64,000 nucleotides of DNA. Origin: Mesorhizobium sp. GTDB taxonomy: Bacteria; Pseudomonadota; Alphaproteobacteria; Rhizobiales; Rhizobiaceae. The notes beneath the pieces were generated by a model, which saw only the letters and a list, made by a program, of their open reading frames with translations, did not search any database and was not told the origin of the DNA. The position numbers were made by a program, and so were the translations under genes. Below, in pieces: positions 33,639 to 41,844 of the stretch (position 1 is its first letter; every line of letters starts with the position of its first letter). Location of the stretch: positions 2,738,501-2,802,500 of the forward strand of contig NZ_JAMLIG010000001.1 of the NCBI RefSeq assembly GCF_023954305.1, read 5' to 3'.

Positions 33639-33809
33639 ATGTTCAGCCGTTTTCTGAAGGATCGCAGCGGAACCACCGCCGTCGAATACGGCATGATCAT
33701 CGTCTGCCTGTCGCTCGTCATCATCGGCGGCATTTCGCAGACGGGCAATTCGGTCGAGGATATGTTCGCCAATCCCGCGCGCGCCCTGCAGAACACGCTC
33801 GGCGACTGA
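33639..33809 (+). CDS. Flp/Fap family pilin subunit
   Basis: A 56-residue type IVb prepilin. The basic leader MFSRFLKDRSG is followed by TTAVEYGMIIVCLSLVIIGG, with the conserved Glu and Tyr of the Flp processing and assembly site. I chose ATG 33639 because GAGGA is correctly spaced and other Flp proteins start MxxLFxRFLKDxSG. No Tad secretion genes (cpaA-F, tadBC) lie in the window, so assembly genes must be elsewhere. Confidence 0.9.
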   Translation: MFSRFLKDRSGTTAVEYGMIIVCLSLVIIGGISQTGNSVEDMFANPARALQNTLGD

Positions 33810-33828
33810 TCGACTGCTCATCGCTTGT

Positions 33829-34102
33829 CTAGAGCAATTCCGGTGAACGTTGAGTCACTCTGCCGGGGGGAATTCGGGTCAAGGTCGAGGTCTTCGGCGC
33901 GGTCGTGCTGGTGGCACGGCCAAGTTCGGAGACCGATGGATTTGGCCCGAATTCACCCGGCCCGAAGGGTTTCCCGCTGGCGGGCGCCCGCGGCGTCAGG
34001 CGGACTGGGCCGTGCCACCAGCACGACCTGCACCGCCTTCCTGGCGGTTCGCCTCGCCATCGGAGAAACAGAGTGACCCAACGCTCACCGGAATTACTCT
34101 AG
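33829..34102. mobile_element. MITE-like element with 34-base terminal inverted repeats
   Basis: The terminal repeats at 33829-33862 and 34069-34102 match at 31 of 34 positions by my count (CTAGAGCAATTCCGGTGA at the left end). Inside, a perfect 21-base inverted pair is present (GGCCGTGCCACCAGCACGAC and one further base). The ends are CTAG, so TA may be the target duplication, as for IS630/Tc1-type elements. It has no reading frame for a transposase. The right end overlaps the last codons of the methyltransferase at 34094 and supplies its stop codon. Confidence 0.8.
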
Positions 34103-34966
34103 GTCGCCCAGAGCCTTGGCCAGCGAAAGTTTCGCCGATCCGGGCCTGAGCGGCTTCTGCTGCGACGGCGCCGGCGCCCAGCCGGACAGCCAGATCGTCG
34201 CGAAAGTTGCGCGGACGCGCCCGTCCGGATCCGAAAACCGTTCCGCATAGAGCTCCGCCGCGCGCAGGAAGAGGGCTCGCCGGGCCGGTTTCCTCAGCCG
34301 CGCGAGAAGCGTGTTGGTCGCGCCCATCGCGCGCAGGTCGCGCATCAGCGCGAACATCGAATCGTAGCGCACCGTCACCGTCTCGATGTCGGCGACGGGC
34401 AGCGCCAGGCCGGCGCGTTGGAGGAGCGCTCCGGCGTCCCTGACGTCGGCGAAGGGCAGGATGCGCGGACTGGCGCCGCCCGTAAGTTCGATCTCGGCGG
34501 CAAGCAGGCTGTCGCGCAGCTCCGCAAGCGTGCCGGCCCCGGGAAAGGCGGCGACGAACAGGCCGTCCGGTTTCAACGCGCGGCGCGCCTGGATGAGCAG
34601 GCCCGGCAGGTCGTTCACCTCGTGAAGGGCCATCAGCGACACGATGAGGTCGAGCGAGGCCGGCTCAAGCGGAACCGTTTCCGGCGCCGCGAGCCGCGCG
34701 CCGGACGCGCCGGCGAACGCGCCGTGGGCGACGATCTCGACGATCTCGTCGACCTTGCCCGTCGACAGAAGAGACCGCGCCGCCGCATCACCGTGAGAAT
34801 AGAGCGTGGCGGCGCGGGGAAACCGCCGCGCCACGGCAGCGATCCGGTCGGCGAGGTCCTCCGCCGCCCGGTCGAGCAGGAAACCGGCACCCGGGACCGG
34901 TCTGGCTAGGGCGCGGAGCTTCCGCCGCGTTGCAAGATCGGTATCGATGATCGGTTCCAAGGGCAC
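34094..34966 (-). CDS. SAM-dependent methyltransferase (BioC/NDUFAF5-like)
   Basis: A 290-residue protein. The methyltransferase core is recognisable: LYSHGDAAARSLLS in place of motif I, then LEPASLDLIVSLMALHEVND, ALKPDGLFVAAFPGAGTLAELR and a C-terminal SMFALMRDLRAMGATN. The last pattern is shared with BioC-like and NDUFAF5-like proteins. GTG 34966 is the start. The final residues GDLE and the TAA stop lie in the terminal repeat of the MITE at 33829-34102, so the original C-terminus may have been different. It is divergent from comF, as in related genomes. Confidence 0.85.
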   Translation of the reverse strand: MPLEPIIDTDLATRRKLRALARPVPGAGFLLDRAAEDLADRIAAVARRFPRAATLYSHGDAAARSLLSTGKVDEIVEIVAHGAFAGASGARLAAPETVPLEPASLDLIVSLMALHEVNDLPGLLIQARRALKPDGLFVAAFPGAGTLAELRDSLLAAEIELTGGASPRILPFADVRDAGALLQRAGLALPVADIETVTVRYDSMFALMRDLRAMGATNTLLARLRKPARRALFLRAAELYAERFSDPDGRVRATFATIWLSGWAPAPSQQKPLRPGSAKLSLAKALGDLE

Positions 34967-35055
34967 GGTCCGGGCTTTGCGGCTGACGGCGAAAGCCTGC
35001 CTTGCGGCGGCAAGCGCGCGTGCTAGCCTGTGTAGAACCTCAGGTGGCCGATCGG

Positions 35056-35829
35056 ATGCTGGAGATCAAGAGCCTCGCCGCGACGGCCGCGTCGATGTCG
35101 GCGCGGCTCATGTTCCCGCCGGTCTGCGCGGGATGCCGCCGCATCGTCAGCGAGCCGGGCTCGCTGTGCGGCGACTGCTGGCGCGGCCTGCGGTTCCTGG
35201 AGCAGCCCTGGTGCGAGGTGATGGGCACGCCGTTCGGCCATGAGATGGGGCCGGGAATGCTCTCGGCCGATGCGATCGCCAATCCGCCGCCCTTCGACCG
35301 GGCGCGGGCGGCCGTGGCGCATGGCGGTATCGCGCGGCGCATGGTCCACGGGCTCAAATATGGCGACCGCACGGATCTCGCGCCGTGGATGGCGAAATGG
35401 ATGATCCGCGCCGGGCGCGAGGTCCTGCCCGGTGCCGAGTTGATCGTGCCGGTGCCGCTGCACCGCACGCGCTTCCTGTGGCGGCGGTTCAACCAGTCGG
35501 CGGAGCTGGCGCGGGCAATCTCGCGCCTGTCGGGCGTGCCATTCTCGCCGCACGTGGTCCATCGCGTGAGGCCGACGCGGCAGCAGGTCGGGCTCGGGCT
35601 GAGACAGCGCGAGGACAATGTGCGGGGCGCCTTCAAGGTGACGCCGGAGGCCGAGATCGAGGTGGCGGGCCGGCGCATCGTCGTGGTCGACGACGTCTAC
35701 ACGACCGGGGCGACCGTCTCGGCGGTGGCAAAGGCCTTGCGCAGGGCGGGGGCCTTGCGCATCGACGTGCTCACCTTTGCCCGCGTCCTGCCGGGGGACT
35801 TTCGACCCGAGGAAGACGGCACTATATAG
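35056..35829 (+). CDS. comF: ComF family phosphoribosyltransferase-like protein
   Basis: A 257-residue ComF protein. A four-cysteine zinc motif is near the N-terminus (CAGCRRIV and SLCGDCWRG). The C-terminal phosphoribosyltransferase fold has PVPLHRTRFLWRRFNQSAELA, RQQVGLGLRQREDNVRGAF and the PRPP loop RIVVVDDVYTTGAT. It is linked to DNA uptake in competent bacteria; in rhizobia the role is unclear. ATG 35056 is the family start. Confidence 0.9.
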   Translation: MLEIKSLAATAASMSARLMFPPVCAGCRRIVSEPGSLCGDCWRGLRFLEQPWCEVMGTPFGHEMGPGMLSADAIANPPPFDRARAAVAHGGIARRMVHGLKYGDRTDLAPWMAKWMIRAGREVLPGAELIVPVPLHRTRFLWRRFNQSAELARAISRLSGVPFSPHVVHRVRPTRQQVGLGLRQREDNVRGAFKVTPEAEIEVAGRRIVVVDDVYTTGATVSAVAKALRRAGALRIDVLTFARVLPGDFRPEEDGTI

Positions 35830-35850
35830 ACGGCAAGGCTGGACCCGGAC

Positions 35851-36108
35851 ATGACACAGGTTACGATCTACACACGCGATTTCTGCGGTTACTGCGCGGC
35901 GGCGAAGCGGCTGCTCAGCGAAAAGGGCGTCGATTTCCAGGAGCACGACGCGACCTATTCGCCGGACCTTCGCAAGGAGATGATCCAGCGCGCCAACGGC
36001 CGCTCGACCTTCCCTCAGATCTTCATCGGCGAGACGCATGTCGGCGGCTGCGACGACCTCTATGAGCTCGATCGCACCGGCAAGCTCGACCCGCTCCTGG
36101 CCGCCTGA
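35851..36108 (+). CDS. grxC: Glutaredoxin 3
   Basis: An 85-residue dithiol glutaredoxin with the active site CGYC (RDFCGYCAAAKRLL), the cis-Pro region RSTFPQIFIGETHVGGCDD and a C-terminal helix. It reduces disulfides and glutathione mixed disulfides in the cytoplasm. It lies 21 bases after comF and 11 bases before the nitrilase gene, a conserved cluster. Confidence 0.96.
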   Translation: MTQVTIYTRDFCGYCAAAKRLLSEKGVDFQEHDATYSPDLRKEMIQRANGRSTFPQIFIGETHVGGCDDLYELDRTGKLDPLLAA

Positions 36109-36119
36109 GGATCCGCGAC

Positions 36120-36977
36120 ATGACCACATTCAAGGCCGCCGCCCTGCAGATGCGTTCGGGCATGTCGGTCGAACGGAATGCCGAGGCGTTCGAGGCGATG
36201 GTGCGCGAGGCGGCGGGAAACGGCGCCACCTACATCCAGTCGCCGGAGATGACGGGCGCCCTGATGCGCGACCGTGCCGCGCTCAAGGCGTCGCTGAGGG
36301 ACGATTCGGGCGACCTGATCGCGTCCGCGGCCCGGCGCCTGGCCCGCGAGCTCGGCGTCCACATCCATGTCGGCTCCACTGCGATTGCCGCCGGCGAGAA
36401 GATCGCCAATCGCGGTTTCATGGTCGACCCGGACGGCGCCGACATCGCCACCTACGACAAGATCCACATGTTCGACGTCGATCTCGACAATGGCGAGAGC
36501 TGGCGCGAATCCGCCACCTATCAGCCGGGCGGGCGCAGCGTCGTCGCCGAGCTGCCTTTCGCCACGATCGGCATGGCGGTGTGCTACGACCTGCGCTTCC
36601 CGCAGCTCTTCCGCGCCCAGGCGATGGCGGGCGCCGAGGTGCTAACCGTTCCCGCCGCCTTCACCCGCCAGACCGGCGAGGCGCACTGGCACGTCCTCCT
36701 TCGCGCCCGCGCCATCGAGAACGGCGCCTGGGTGATCGCCGCCGCGCAAGGCGGAACGCATGAGGACGGCCGCGAGACATTCGGCCATTCGATGATCGTC
36801 GACCCCTGGGGCGGCATCGTCGCCGCAGCCGACCATGCCGAGCCCGGCATCGTCTATGCCGAGGTGGACCCCGCCGCCTCGGCCGAGGCGCGCAAGAAGA
36901 TCCCGAACCTCAAGAACGCGCGGGAATTCGCGATCGAGCTTGTCCGCGCAACGCCCGCGCTGAAAGCCGCATCGTGA
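36120..36977 (+). CDS. Carbon-nitrogen hydrolase, Nit1-like (deaminated glutathione amidase)
   Basis: A 285-residue nitrilase-superfamily enzyme. The Glu-Lys-Cys triad can be placed: SPEMTGALM (Glu), ATYDKIHMFDVDL (Lys) and GMAVCYDLRFPQLFR (Cys155). The branch is that of Nit1/NitA, which hydrolyses deaminated glutathione, a metabolite-repair job that suits the adjacent glutaredoxin gene. The stop overlaps the DUF1178 gene by 4 bases. Confidence 0.9.
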   Translation: MTTFKAAALQMRSGMSVERNAEAFEAMVREAAGNGATYIQSPEMTGALMRDRAALKASLRDDSGDLIASAARRLARELGVHIHVGSTAIAAGEKIANRGFMVDPDGADIATYDKIHMFDVDLDNGESWRESATYQPGGRSVVAELPFATIGMAVCYDLRFPQLFRAQAMAGAEVLTVPAAFTRQTGEAHWHVLLRARAIENGAWVIAAAQGGTHEDGRETFGHSMIVDPWGGIVAAADHAEPGIVYAEVDPAASAEARKKIPNLKNAREFAIELVRATPALKAAS

Positions 36978-37399
36978 TCCGCTTCTCGCTCCACTGCGAC
37001 CAGGCTCACGAATTCGAAGGCTGGTTCCGCGACAATGACGACTTCGACACGCAGTCGAAGCGCGGCTTCGTCGAATGCCCCGCCTGCGGCTCGCACAAGG
37101 TGTCGAAGTCGCTGATGGCGCCGGCCGTGTCGACCGGCCGGAAAAAGGAGAAGATGGCGCTCGCCGCCACCGCCGAGCAGAAGAAGCTGATGGCGGCACT
37201 GAAGGAAATGTCGCAGCAGGTGCGCGAGAACGCCGAGAACGTCGGCGACAAATTCGCCGAGGAGGCACGCAAGATCCATTTCGGCGAGACCGAAGCCCGC
37301 GGCATCTACGGCGAAGCGACCGTCGAGGAAGCCCGCGGCCTGATCGAGGACGGGGTCGAGTTCATGCCGCTGCCGGTGTTCCCGGACGACCGGAACTGA
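36974..37399 (+). CDS. DUF1178 family protein
   Basis: A 141-residue protein of a family conserved in alpha- and beta-proteobacteria. The N-terminal IRFSLHCDQAHEFEGWF, FECPACGSHKVSKSLMAP-like zinc-ribbon half (one CxxC plus an earlier Cys) and the C-terminal GIYGEATVEEARGLIEDG are diagnostic. Function unknown. GTG 36974 overlaps the nitrilase stop (GTGA), so it is translationally coupled. Confidence 0.9.
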   Translation: MIRFSLHCDQAHEFEGWFRDNDDFDTQSKRGFVECPACGSHKVSKSLMAPAVSTGRKKEKMALAATAEQKKLMAALKEMSQQVRENAENVGDKFAEEARKIHFGETEARGIYGEATVEEARGLIEDGVEFMPLPVFPDDRN

Positions 37400-37430
37400 G
37401 GGCTTCGCCGCGTTCCACACGCAAAGCAGC

Positions 37431-37448
37431 CTGATGGCATGCCATCAG
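37431..37448. promoter_or_regulatory. Perfect 18-base palindrome upstream of vapBC pair 2
   Basis: CTGATGGCATGCCATCAG is fully symmetric; a third half-site, TGATGGCA, follows at about 37458. It lies 62-80 bases before the antitoxin start and is a likely operator for autorepression of the pair. Confidence 0.6.
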
Positions 37449-37510
37449 CTGCCGTCTTGATGGCAGGTCGCTTGAGGCTTATTCTCAGCAGACAATGAGG
37501 AGGCGCATTC

Positions 37511-37759
37511 ATGGCCGAGCCCCAGCTTTCCGTACGCAGCGCCAAGGCAATCGAAATCGCTCACCGGCTGGCTCTTCGCGAGAGGCGTACGGTTGCCAGT
37601 ATTGTCGAGCGCGCGTTGGAGGACTACGACCTCAAGACCACGGGCCGCGAGCCGGCGGAGGTATTTTACAAGCGGATAGCCGAACAATACGGTGTCGACA
37701 TCGACCTTGAAGAGGTCATCAAGGAAGGCCGGAAGCCTCATCCAGGCATCGACCTTTGA
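37511..37759 (+). CDS. Type II antitoxin, VapB/FitA-like (pair 2)
   Basis: An 82-residue protein with a short ribbon-helix-helix-like N-terminus (LSVRSAKAIEIAHRLALRER, RTVASIVERALEDYDLK) and an acidic toxin-binding tail. GAGGAG is found just upstream of ATG 37511. It overlaps the PIN toxin gene by 4 bases (TTGA). It is of a different family from pair 1 at 24698. Confidence 0.87.
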   Translation: MAEPQLSVRSAKAIEIAHRLALRERRTVASIVERALEDYDLKTTGREPAEVFYKRIAEQYGVDIDLEEVIKEGRKPHPGIDL

Positions 37760-38169
37760 TCTTCCTCGACACGAACGTCGTTTCCGAAGACTTCCGCCCG
37801 GAGCCAAGTCCGGCAGTGCTGGATTGGCTCAGGCGACACGACGTGGAACTCATGCTTTCGACCGTCGTGATTGCCGAGATTTCCTTCGGCATCTCGAAGA
37901 TCAGGCCGGAACAGCGCGCGCGTCGCCTTTCGCTCGGTCTTGCCGAGTGGCGCCGTCGCTTCACGGGTCGGATCTTCCCGTTTACCGAGGAAGCAGCGCT
38001 CGTCTACGGCGAATTGATGGGCGACGCGGCTCGTCGTGGCCGCGGGATGCAATCGATGGACGGCATGATCGCCGCCATCGCCCGGGTGAACAAAGCCAAG
38101 CTCGCAACCCGCAACACCGCGCATTTCGAGCATTGCGGCCTCGACTTGATCAATCCCTGGCAACACTGA
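37756..38169 (+). CDS. PIN-domain toxin, VapC/FitB-like (pair 2)
   Basis: A 137-residue PIN ribonuclease. The acidic residues are in place: IFLDTNVVSE (Asp), STVVIAEISFG (Glu), SMDGMIAAIARVN (Asp) and LATRNTAHFEHCGLDLINPW (Asn/Asp). The pattern is close to FitB of Neisseria. TTG 37756 overlaps the antitoxin stop. Confidence 0.9.
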   Translation: MIFLDTNVVSEDFRPEPSPAVLDWLRRHDVELMLSTVVIAEISFGISKIRPEQRARRLSLGLAEWRRRFTGRIFPFTEEAALVYGELMGDAARRGRGMQSMDGMIAAIARVNKAKLATRNTAHFEHCGLDLINPWQH

Positions 38170-38248
38170 AGCCGTCGACAGGCGCGGATCGTCTCCGTGC
38201 CAACCTCGCAAATCGGGAGCCGCGCTCCAGAATTGCAAGGATAATCGC

Positions 38249-39001
38249 TCAGATCAGCGAGGACTTCTCCGCCAGCACCATGTAGTTGACGTCCATGTCC
38301 TTCGAGCGCTGCCAGCGGTCGGCAAGCGGATTGTAGGTCACGCCTGAGCGGTCGACGATCGAAAGCCCCGCCTTGGCGAGGCCGGCTTCGAGTTCATCCG
38401 GGCGCACCAGCTTGCCGAACTGGTGGGTGCCGCGCGGCAGCCAGCGCAGCACGTATTCGGCGCCGATGATGGCGAGGCCCAGCGCCTTCAGCGTGCGATT
38501 GATGGTGGCGACGAACATCAGGCCGCCGGGCTTTACCATCTGCCCGCATTTGGCGAGGAAGAGGTCGACGTCGGCGACGTGCTCGACCACTTCCATGTTG
38601 AGGATCACGTCGAACTGCTCGCCCTCGTCGGCCAGCGCCTCGGCGGTCGTGGCGCGGTAGTCGATGGTCAGTCCGCTCGCCACGCCGTGCAGCTTCGCCA
38701 CCTCGATATTGGTGGCAGACGCGTCGGCGCCGACCACCTCGGCGCCCAGACGCGCCATCGGCTCGCACAGAAGGCCGCCGCCGCAGCCGATGTCGAGGAT
38801 GCGCAGGCCTTCGAACGGATGCGGCGCGCGGGTGTCGCGGCCGAATCGCGCCGCCACCTGGTCGCGGATATAGGCGAGGCGCACGGGATTGAACTTGTGC
38901 AGCGGCCGGAACTTGCCGTTCGGATCCCACCACTCGGCGGCCATGCGGGAAAAGCGCTCAACTTCGTCGGCGTCGATGGTCGTGCGTCTGGCTTCGGCCA
39001 T
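38249..39001 (-). CDS. ubiG: Ubiquinone biosynthesis O-methyltransferase
   Basis: A 250-residue UbiG. The opening TTIDADEVERFSRMAAEWWD, FNPVRLAYIRDQ, motif I LRILDIGCGGGLLCEPMARL and the late FVATINRTLKALGLAIIGAE with WLPRGTHQFGKLVRPDEL are diagnostic. It carries out both O-methylations of ubiquinone. ATG 39001 with GGGAG upstream is preferred to the in-frame ATG at 39031. In many rhizobia the gene faces lysC, as here at a distance of 8 kb. Confidence 0.96.
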   Translation of the reverse strand: MAEARRTTIDADEVERFSRMAAEWWDPNGKFRPLHKFNPVRLAYIRDQVAARFGRDTRAPHPFEGLRILDIGCGGGLLCEPMARLGAEVVGADASATNIEVAKLHGVASGLTIDYRATTAEALADEGEQFDVILNMEVVEHVADVDLFLAKCGQMVKPGGLMFVATINRTLKALGLAIIGAEYVLRWLPRGTHQFGKLVRPDELEAGLAKAGLSIVDRSGVTYNPLADRWQRSKDMDVNYMVLAEKSSLI

Positions 39002-39226
39002 GTCGTTCGTCTCCCTCTGCGGCCCAAACAAGTCGGGCGAGAGGGCGCCGATGTCAAGGCGCCGGCATCGTGGAAAGGGATCCGCGGCGGGCGCCCGGCC
39101 GTCAGCACCGCCGGCGGATCAGCGCGGCCAACGCATGTCAGGGCCTGTCAGCTACCGATCAGGGCAGGTTGGGGCGGGCGGCGAACCGGCCTATATCGGG
39201 CACACCTTTCGCAGAAGTCATTGCCG

Positions 39227-40153
39227 ATGCAGTCGATCATCTCGATATCTAACCTGTCGAAAACCTATGCCAACGGCTTCGAAGCGCTGAAGAACGTCAG
39301 CCTCGACGTGCGCAAGGGCGAGATCTTCGCCCTGCTCGGACCGAACGGAGCCGGCAAGACGACGCTGATCAACATCGTCTGCGGGCTGGTCAATCCAGGC
39401 ACCGGCAGCGTCCGGGTCGGCGGACACGACATCGTCGCCGACTATCGCAAGACGCGCTCCATGATCGGGCTCGTGCCGCAGGAACTGTCGATGGACGCGT
39501 TCGAGACCGTGCTTGCGACCGTTTCCTTCAGCCGCGGCTTGTTCGGCAAGCCGTCCGATCCCGCGCATATCGAGAAGGTCCTGAGGTCGTTGTCCTTGTG
39601 GGACAAGCGCAAGGAAAAGGTGATGACGCTGTCGGGCGGCATGAAGCGGCGGGTGCTGATCGCCAAGGCGCTGGCGCACGAGCCGGAGATCCTGTTTCTC
39701 GACGAGCCGACCGCGGGCGTCGACGTCGAACTGCGCCGCGAGATGTGGGCGATGGTGCGCGGCCTGCGCGACACCGGCGTCACCATCATCCTGACCACGC
39801 ACTACATCGAGGAAGCGCAGGAGATGGCCGACCGCGTCGGCGTCATCTCGAAGGGCGAGATCATCCTCGTCGAGGACAAGGACGTTTTGATGCGCACGCT
39901 CGGCAAGAAGCAACTGCGCATCGAATTGCGCGCGCCGCTGCCGACGCTGCCGGCTTCGCTGTTGCCCCATGGGCTGGACCTCGCCGAAGGCGGCGACGCG
40001 CTCGTCTCCACCTATGACGCCACCGCCGACCGCACCGGCATCAACGCCCTGTTCCAGGATCTCGCCCGCGAGGGGATCGCCATCCGCGACGTCGAGACGC
40101 GACAGAGCACGCTCGAGGAAATCTTCGTCGGATTGCTGGAGGAACGGGCATGA
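39227..40153 (+). CDS. ABC-2 type exporter ATPase (YadG/DrrA-like)
   Basis: A 308-residue single-domain ATPase: Walker A GPNGAGKTT, Q-loop GLVPQELSMDAFE, signature TLSGGMKRRVLIAKAL, Walker B EILFLDEPTAGVDVELR and H-loop TTHYIEEAQEMADR. The C-terminal extension is that of drug and lipid exporters. It overlaps the permease gene by 4 bases, so the two form one transporter. The substrate is unknown. Confidence 0.92.
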   Translation: MQSIISISNLSKTYANGFEALKNVSLDVRKGEIFALLGPNGAGKTTLINIVCGLVNPGTGSVRVGGHDIVADYRKTRSMIGLVPQELSMDAFETVLATVSFSRGLFGKPSDPAHIEKVLRSLSLWDKRKEKVMTLSGGMKRRVLIAKALAHEPEILFLDEPTAGVDVELRREMWAMVRGLRDTGVTIILTTHYIEEAQEMADRVGVISKGEIILVEDKDVLMRTLGKKQLRIELRAPLPTLPASLLPHGLDLAEGGDALVSTYDATADRTGINALFQDLAREGIAIRDVETRQSTLEEIFVGLLEERA

Positions 40154-40911
40154 ACCTTCACGCCGTCCGCGCGATCTACAGGTTCGAGATGGCGCGCACG
40201 TTCCGCACCATCCTCCAGTCCATCGTCTCGCCGGTCATTTCGACCGCGCTCTATTTCGTCGTGTTCGGCGCGGCGATCGGCTCGCGCATTCCGGAGATCG
40301 GCGGCGTCAGCTATGGCGCCTTCATCGTGCCCGGATTGATCATGATGTCGATCCTGACGCTGTCGATCTCGAACGCGTCCTTCGGCATCTATTTTCCGAG
40401 GTTCACCGGCACGATCTACGAGCTCCTGTCGGCGCCGGTCTCGCATCTCGAGATCGTCGCGGCCTATGTCGGCGCAGCCGCCACGAAGTCGGTGATGATC
40501 GGCCTGGTGATCCTGGCGACCGCCGCCTTCTTCGTGCCGCTCCGGATCGAGCACCCGTTCGTCATGCTCCTGTTCCTGGTGCTGACCTCGCTGACGTTCA
40601 GCCTCTTCGGCTTCATCATCGGCATCTGGGCGGACGGGTTCGAGAAGCTGCAGATCATCCCGCTTCTCGTCGTCATGCCGCTCGCCTTCCTGGGCGGCAC
40701 CTTCTATTCGATCGAGATGCTGCCGCCGTTCTGGCACGTCGTGTCGCTGTTCAATCCGGTGGTCTATCTCGTCAGCGGTTTTCGCTGGAGCTTCATCGGC
40801 ACCGCCGACGTGAGCGTCTGGACGAGCCTTGGGATGACCGTGGTCTTTCTCCTCGGATGCCTCGCCGTCACCGGCTGGATGTTCCGCACCGGCTACAAGC
40901 TCAAGAACTGA
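40150..40911 (+). CDS. ABC-2 type exporter permease (YadH-like)
   Basis: A 253-residue ABC-2 membrane protein with six predicted membrane segments. It has the cytoplasmic N-terminal helix MNLHAVRAIYRFEMARTFRT and the conserved LAFLGGTFYSIEMLPPFWHVV and FNPVVYLVSGFRWSFIG near the C-terminus. It is coupled to the ATPase gene through ATGA. The partner of the 39227 ATPase, with no membrane-fusion protein nearby. Confidence 0.92.
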   Translation: MNLHAVRAIYRFEMARTFRTILQSIVSPVISTALYFVVFGAAIGSRIPEIGGVSYGAFIVPGLIMMSILTLSISNASFGIYFPRFTGTIYELLSAPVSHLEIVAAYVGAAATKSVMIGLVILATAAFFVPLRIEHPFVMLLFLVLTSLTFSLFGFIIGIWADGFEKLQIIPLLVVMPLAFLGGTFYSIEMLPPFWHVVSLFNPVVYLVSGFRWSFIGTADVSVWTSLGMTVVFLLGCLAVTGWMFRTGYKLKN

Positions 40912-40915
40912 CGGC

Positions 40916-40943
40916 GCGGCGGAAGGCGCGCGCCCTCCGCCGC
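40916..40943. terminator. Hairpin between the convergent exporter and GST genes
   Basis: Arms GCGGCGGA and TCCGCCGC enclose a second short GC stem, in a 40-base gap between convergent genes. There is no clear T-run in either direction, so termination is likely but not certain. Confidence 0.5.
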
Positions 40944-40951
40944 CTGCCTGC

Positions 40952-41821
40952 TCAGGCCGCCTTCGACTTGACGTAGGCGATGTAGCCGCGAACGTCTGCC
41001 GCCGGCTCGGAATAGGCCTTGCCGAGCTTCTTCTCCATCGCCGCCATGTAGTCCTTCGCCCATTTCGGCAGGGCGTAGTCGATCACCGCCAGGAATTCGA
41101 GCGTCGCGGCAAGCCGGATGTCGGCGATCGACGGCTGGGCGCCGCCGATGAACGGCTTGCCATTGCGGAAGAAGGAATGGAACACCTCGAGCGGCTCGGC
41201 GATCGCCGCCTGCGCCGCCTTCTGCGCCGCGGCCTTGTGGCCTTCCTCGAGATCGGACGCGCCGACCTCGCCCGGATATTGCGGGAAGCCGAGCGCCGGA
41301 TAGGTGGCGCGGGCGACGTAGGGATAGAGCGTCCCGACGAGGTAGAACATGGCGCTGTCGATCATCGCGCGCTTGGCCGGGTTGCTGGGATAGAATTTTT
41401 CCAGCCCGTGCTTGTTGGACAGGTACTGCATGATGGCGCAGCTTTCCCACAGCGCGCGGCGTGGCAGGCCCTTTTCCTCCAGCATCGGGGTCAGGTGTGC
41501 GGGGTTCTTGGCCAGAAAGGCCTTCGACCGCGTCGCGCCATAGGCATCGGTCTCCTCGATGCCGAGCTTGGCGGCGCGGGCGAAAATGCGCACCGACAGA
41601 TTGTTCACGGACGGCTTGATGACGCTCAGCGTCATCGCCGGCTTCTTCGCGGGGCCTGGCTTCGCGGTCTTCGTGGCCGCGGCCGGCTTGGCGGTCTTGG
41701 CGGCCGTGGCCGGGGCCTTGGCGGGTTTGGCAGCCTTCGCCGGAGGCTTAGCCGCCTTGGCAGGCGCCTTGGCCGCCTTGGCGGCGGGTTTCTTCGCTGT
41801 CTTCGTCGTCGTCTTGGCCAT
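40952..41821 (-). CDS. Glutathione S-transferase with a Lys/Ala/Pro-rich N-terminal tail
   Basis: A 289-residue protein in two parts. Residues 2-62 are almost only Lys, Ala, Pro and Thr (KTAKKPAAKAAKAPAKAAK and similar), a histone-H1/AlgP-like disordered tail. From about residue 63 a GST fold begins (TLSVIKPSVNNLSVRIFARA, with the PxLTPMLEEKGL cis-Pro and LWESCAIMQYLSNKHG region) and the C-terminal helical domain ends GYIAYVKSKAA. Cytoplasmic; the tail could bind nucleic acid. GGGAGG before ATG 41821 shows that the tail is truly translated. It is the last gene of a four-gene operon. Confidence 0.85.
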   Translation of the reverse strand: MAKTTTKTAKKPAAKAAKAPAKAAKPPAKAAKPAKAPATAAKTAKPAAATKTAKPGPAKKPAMTLSVIKPSVNNLSVRIFARAAKLGIEETDAYGATRSKAFLAKNPAHLTPMLEEKGLPRRALWESCAIMQYLSNKHGLEKFYPSNPAKRAMIDSAMFYLVGTLYPYVARATYPALGFPQYPGEVGASDLEEGHKAAAQKAAQAAIAEPLEVFHSFFRNGKPFIGGAQPSIADIRLAATLEFLAVIDYALPKWAKDYMAAMEKKLGKAYSEPAADVRGYIAYVKSKAA

Positions 41822-41844
41822 GAATGTCCTCCCTCGGATTTGGC

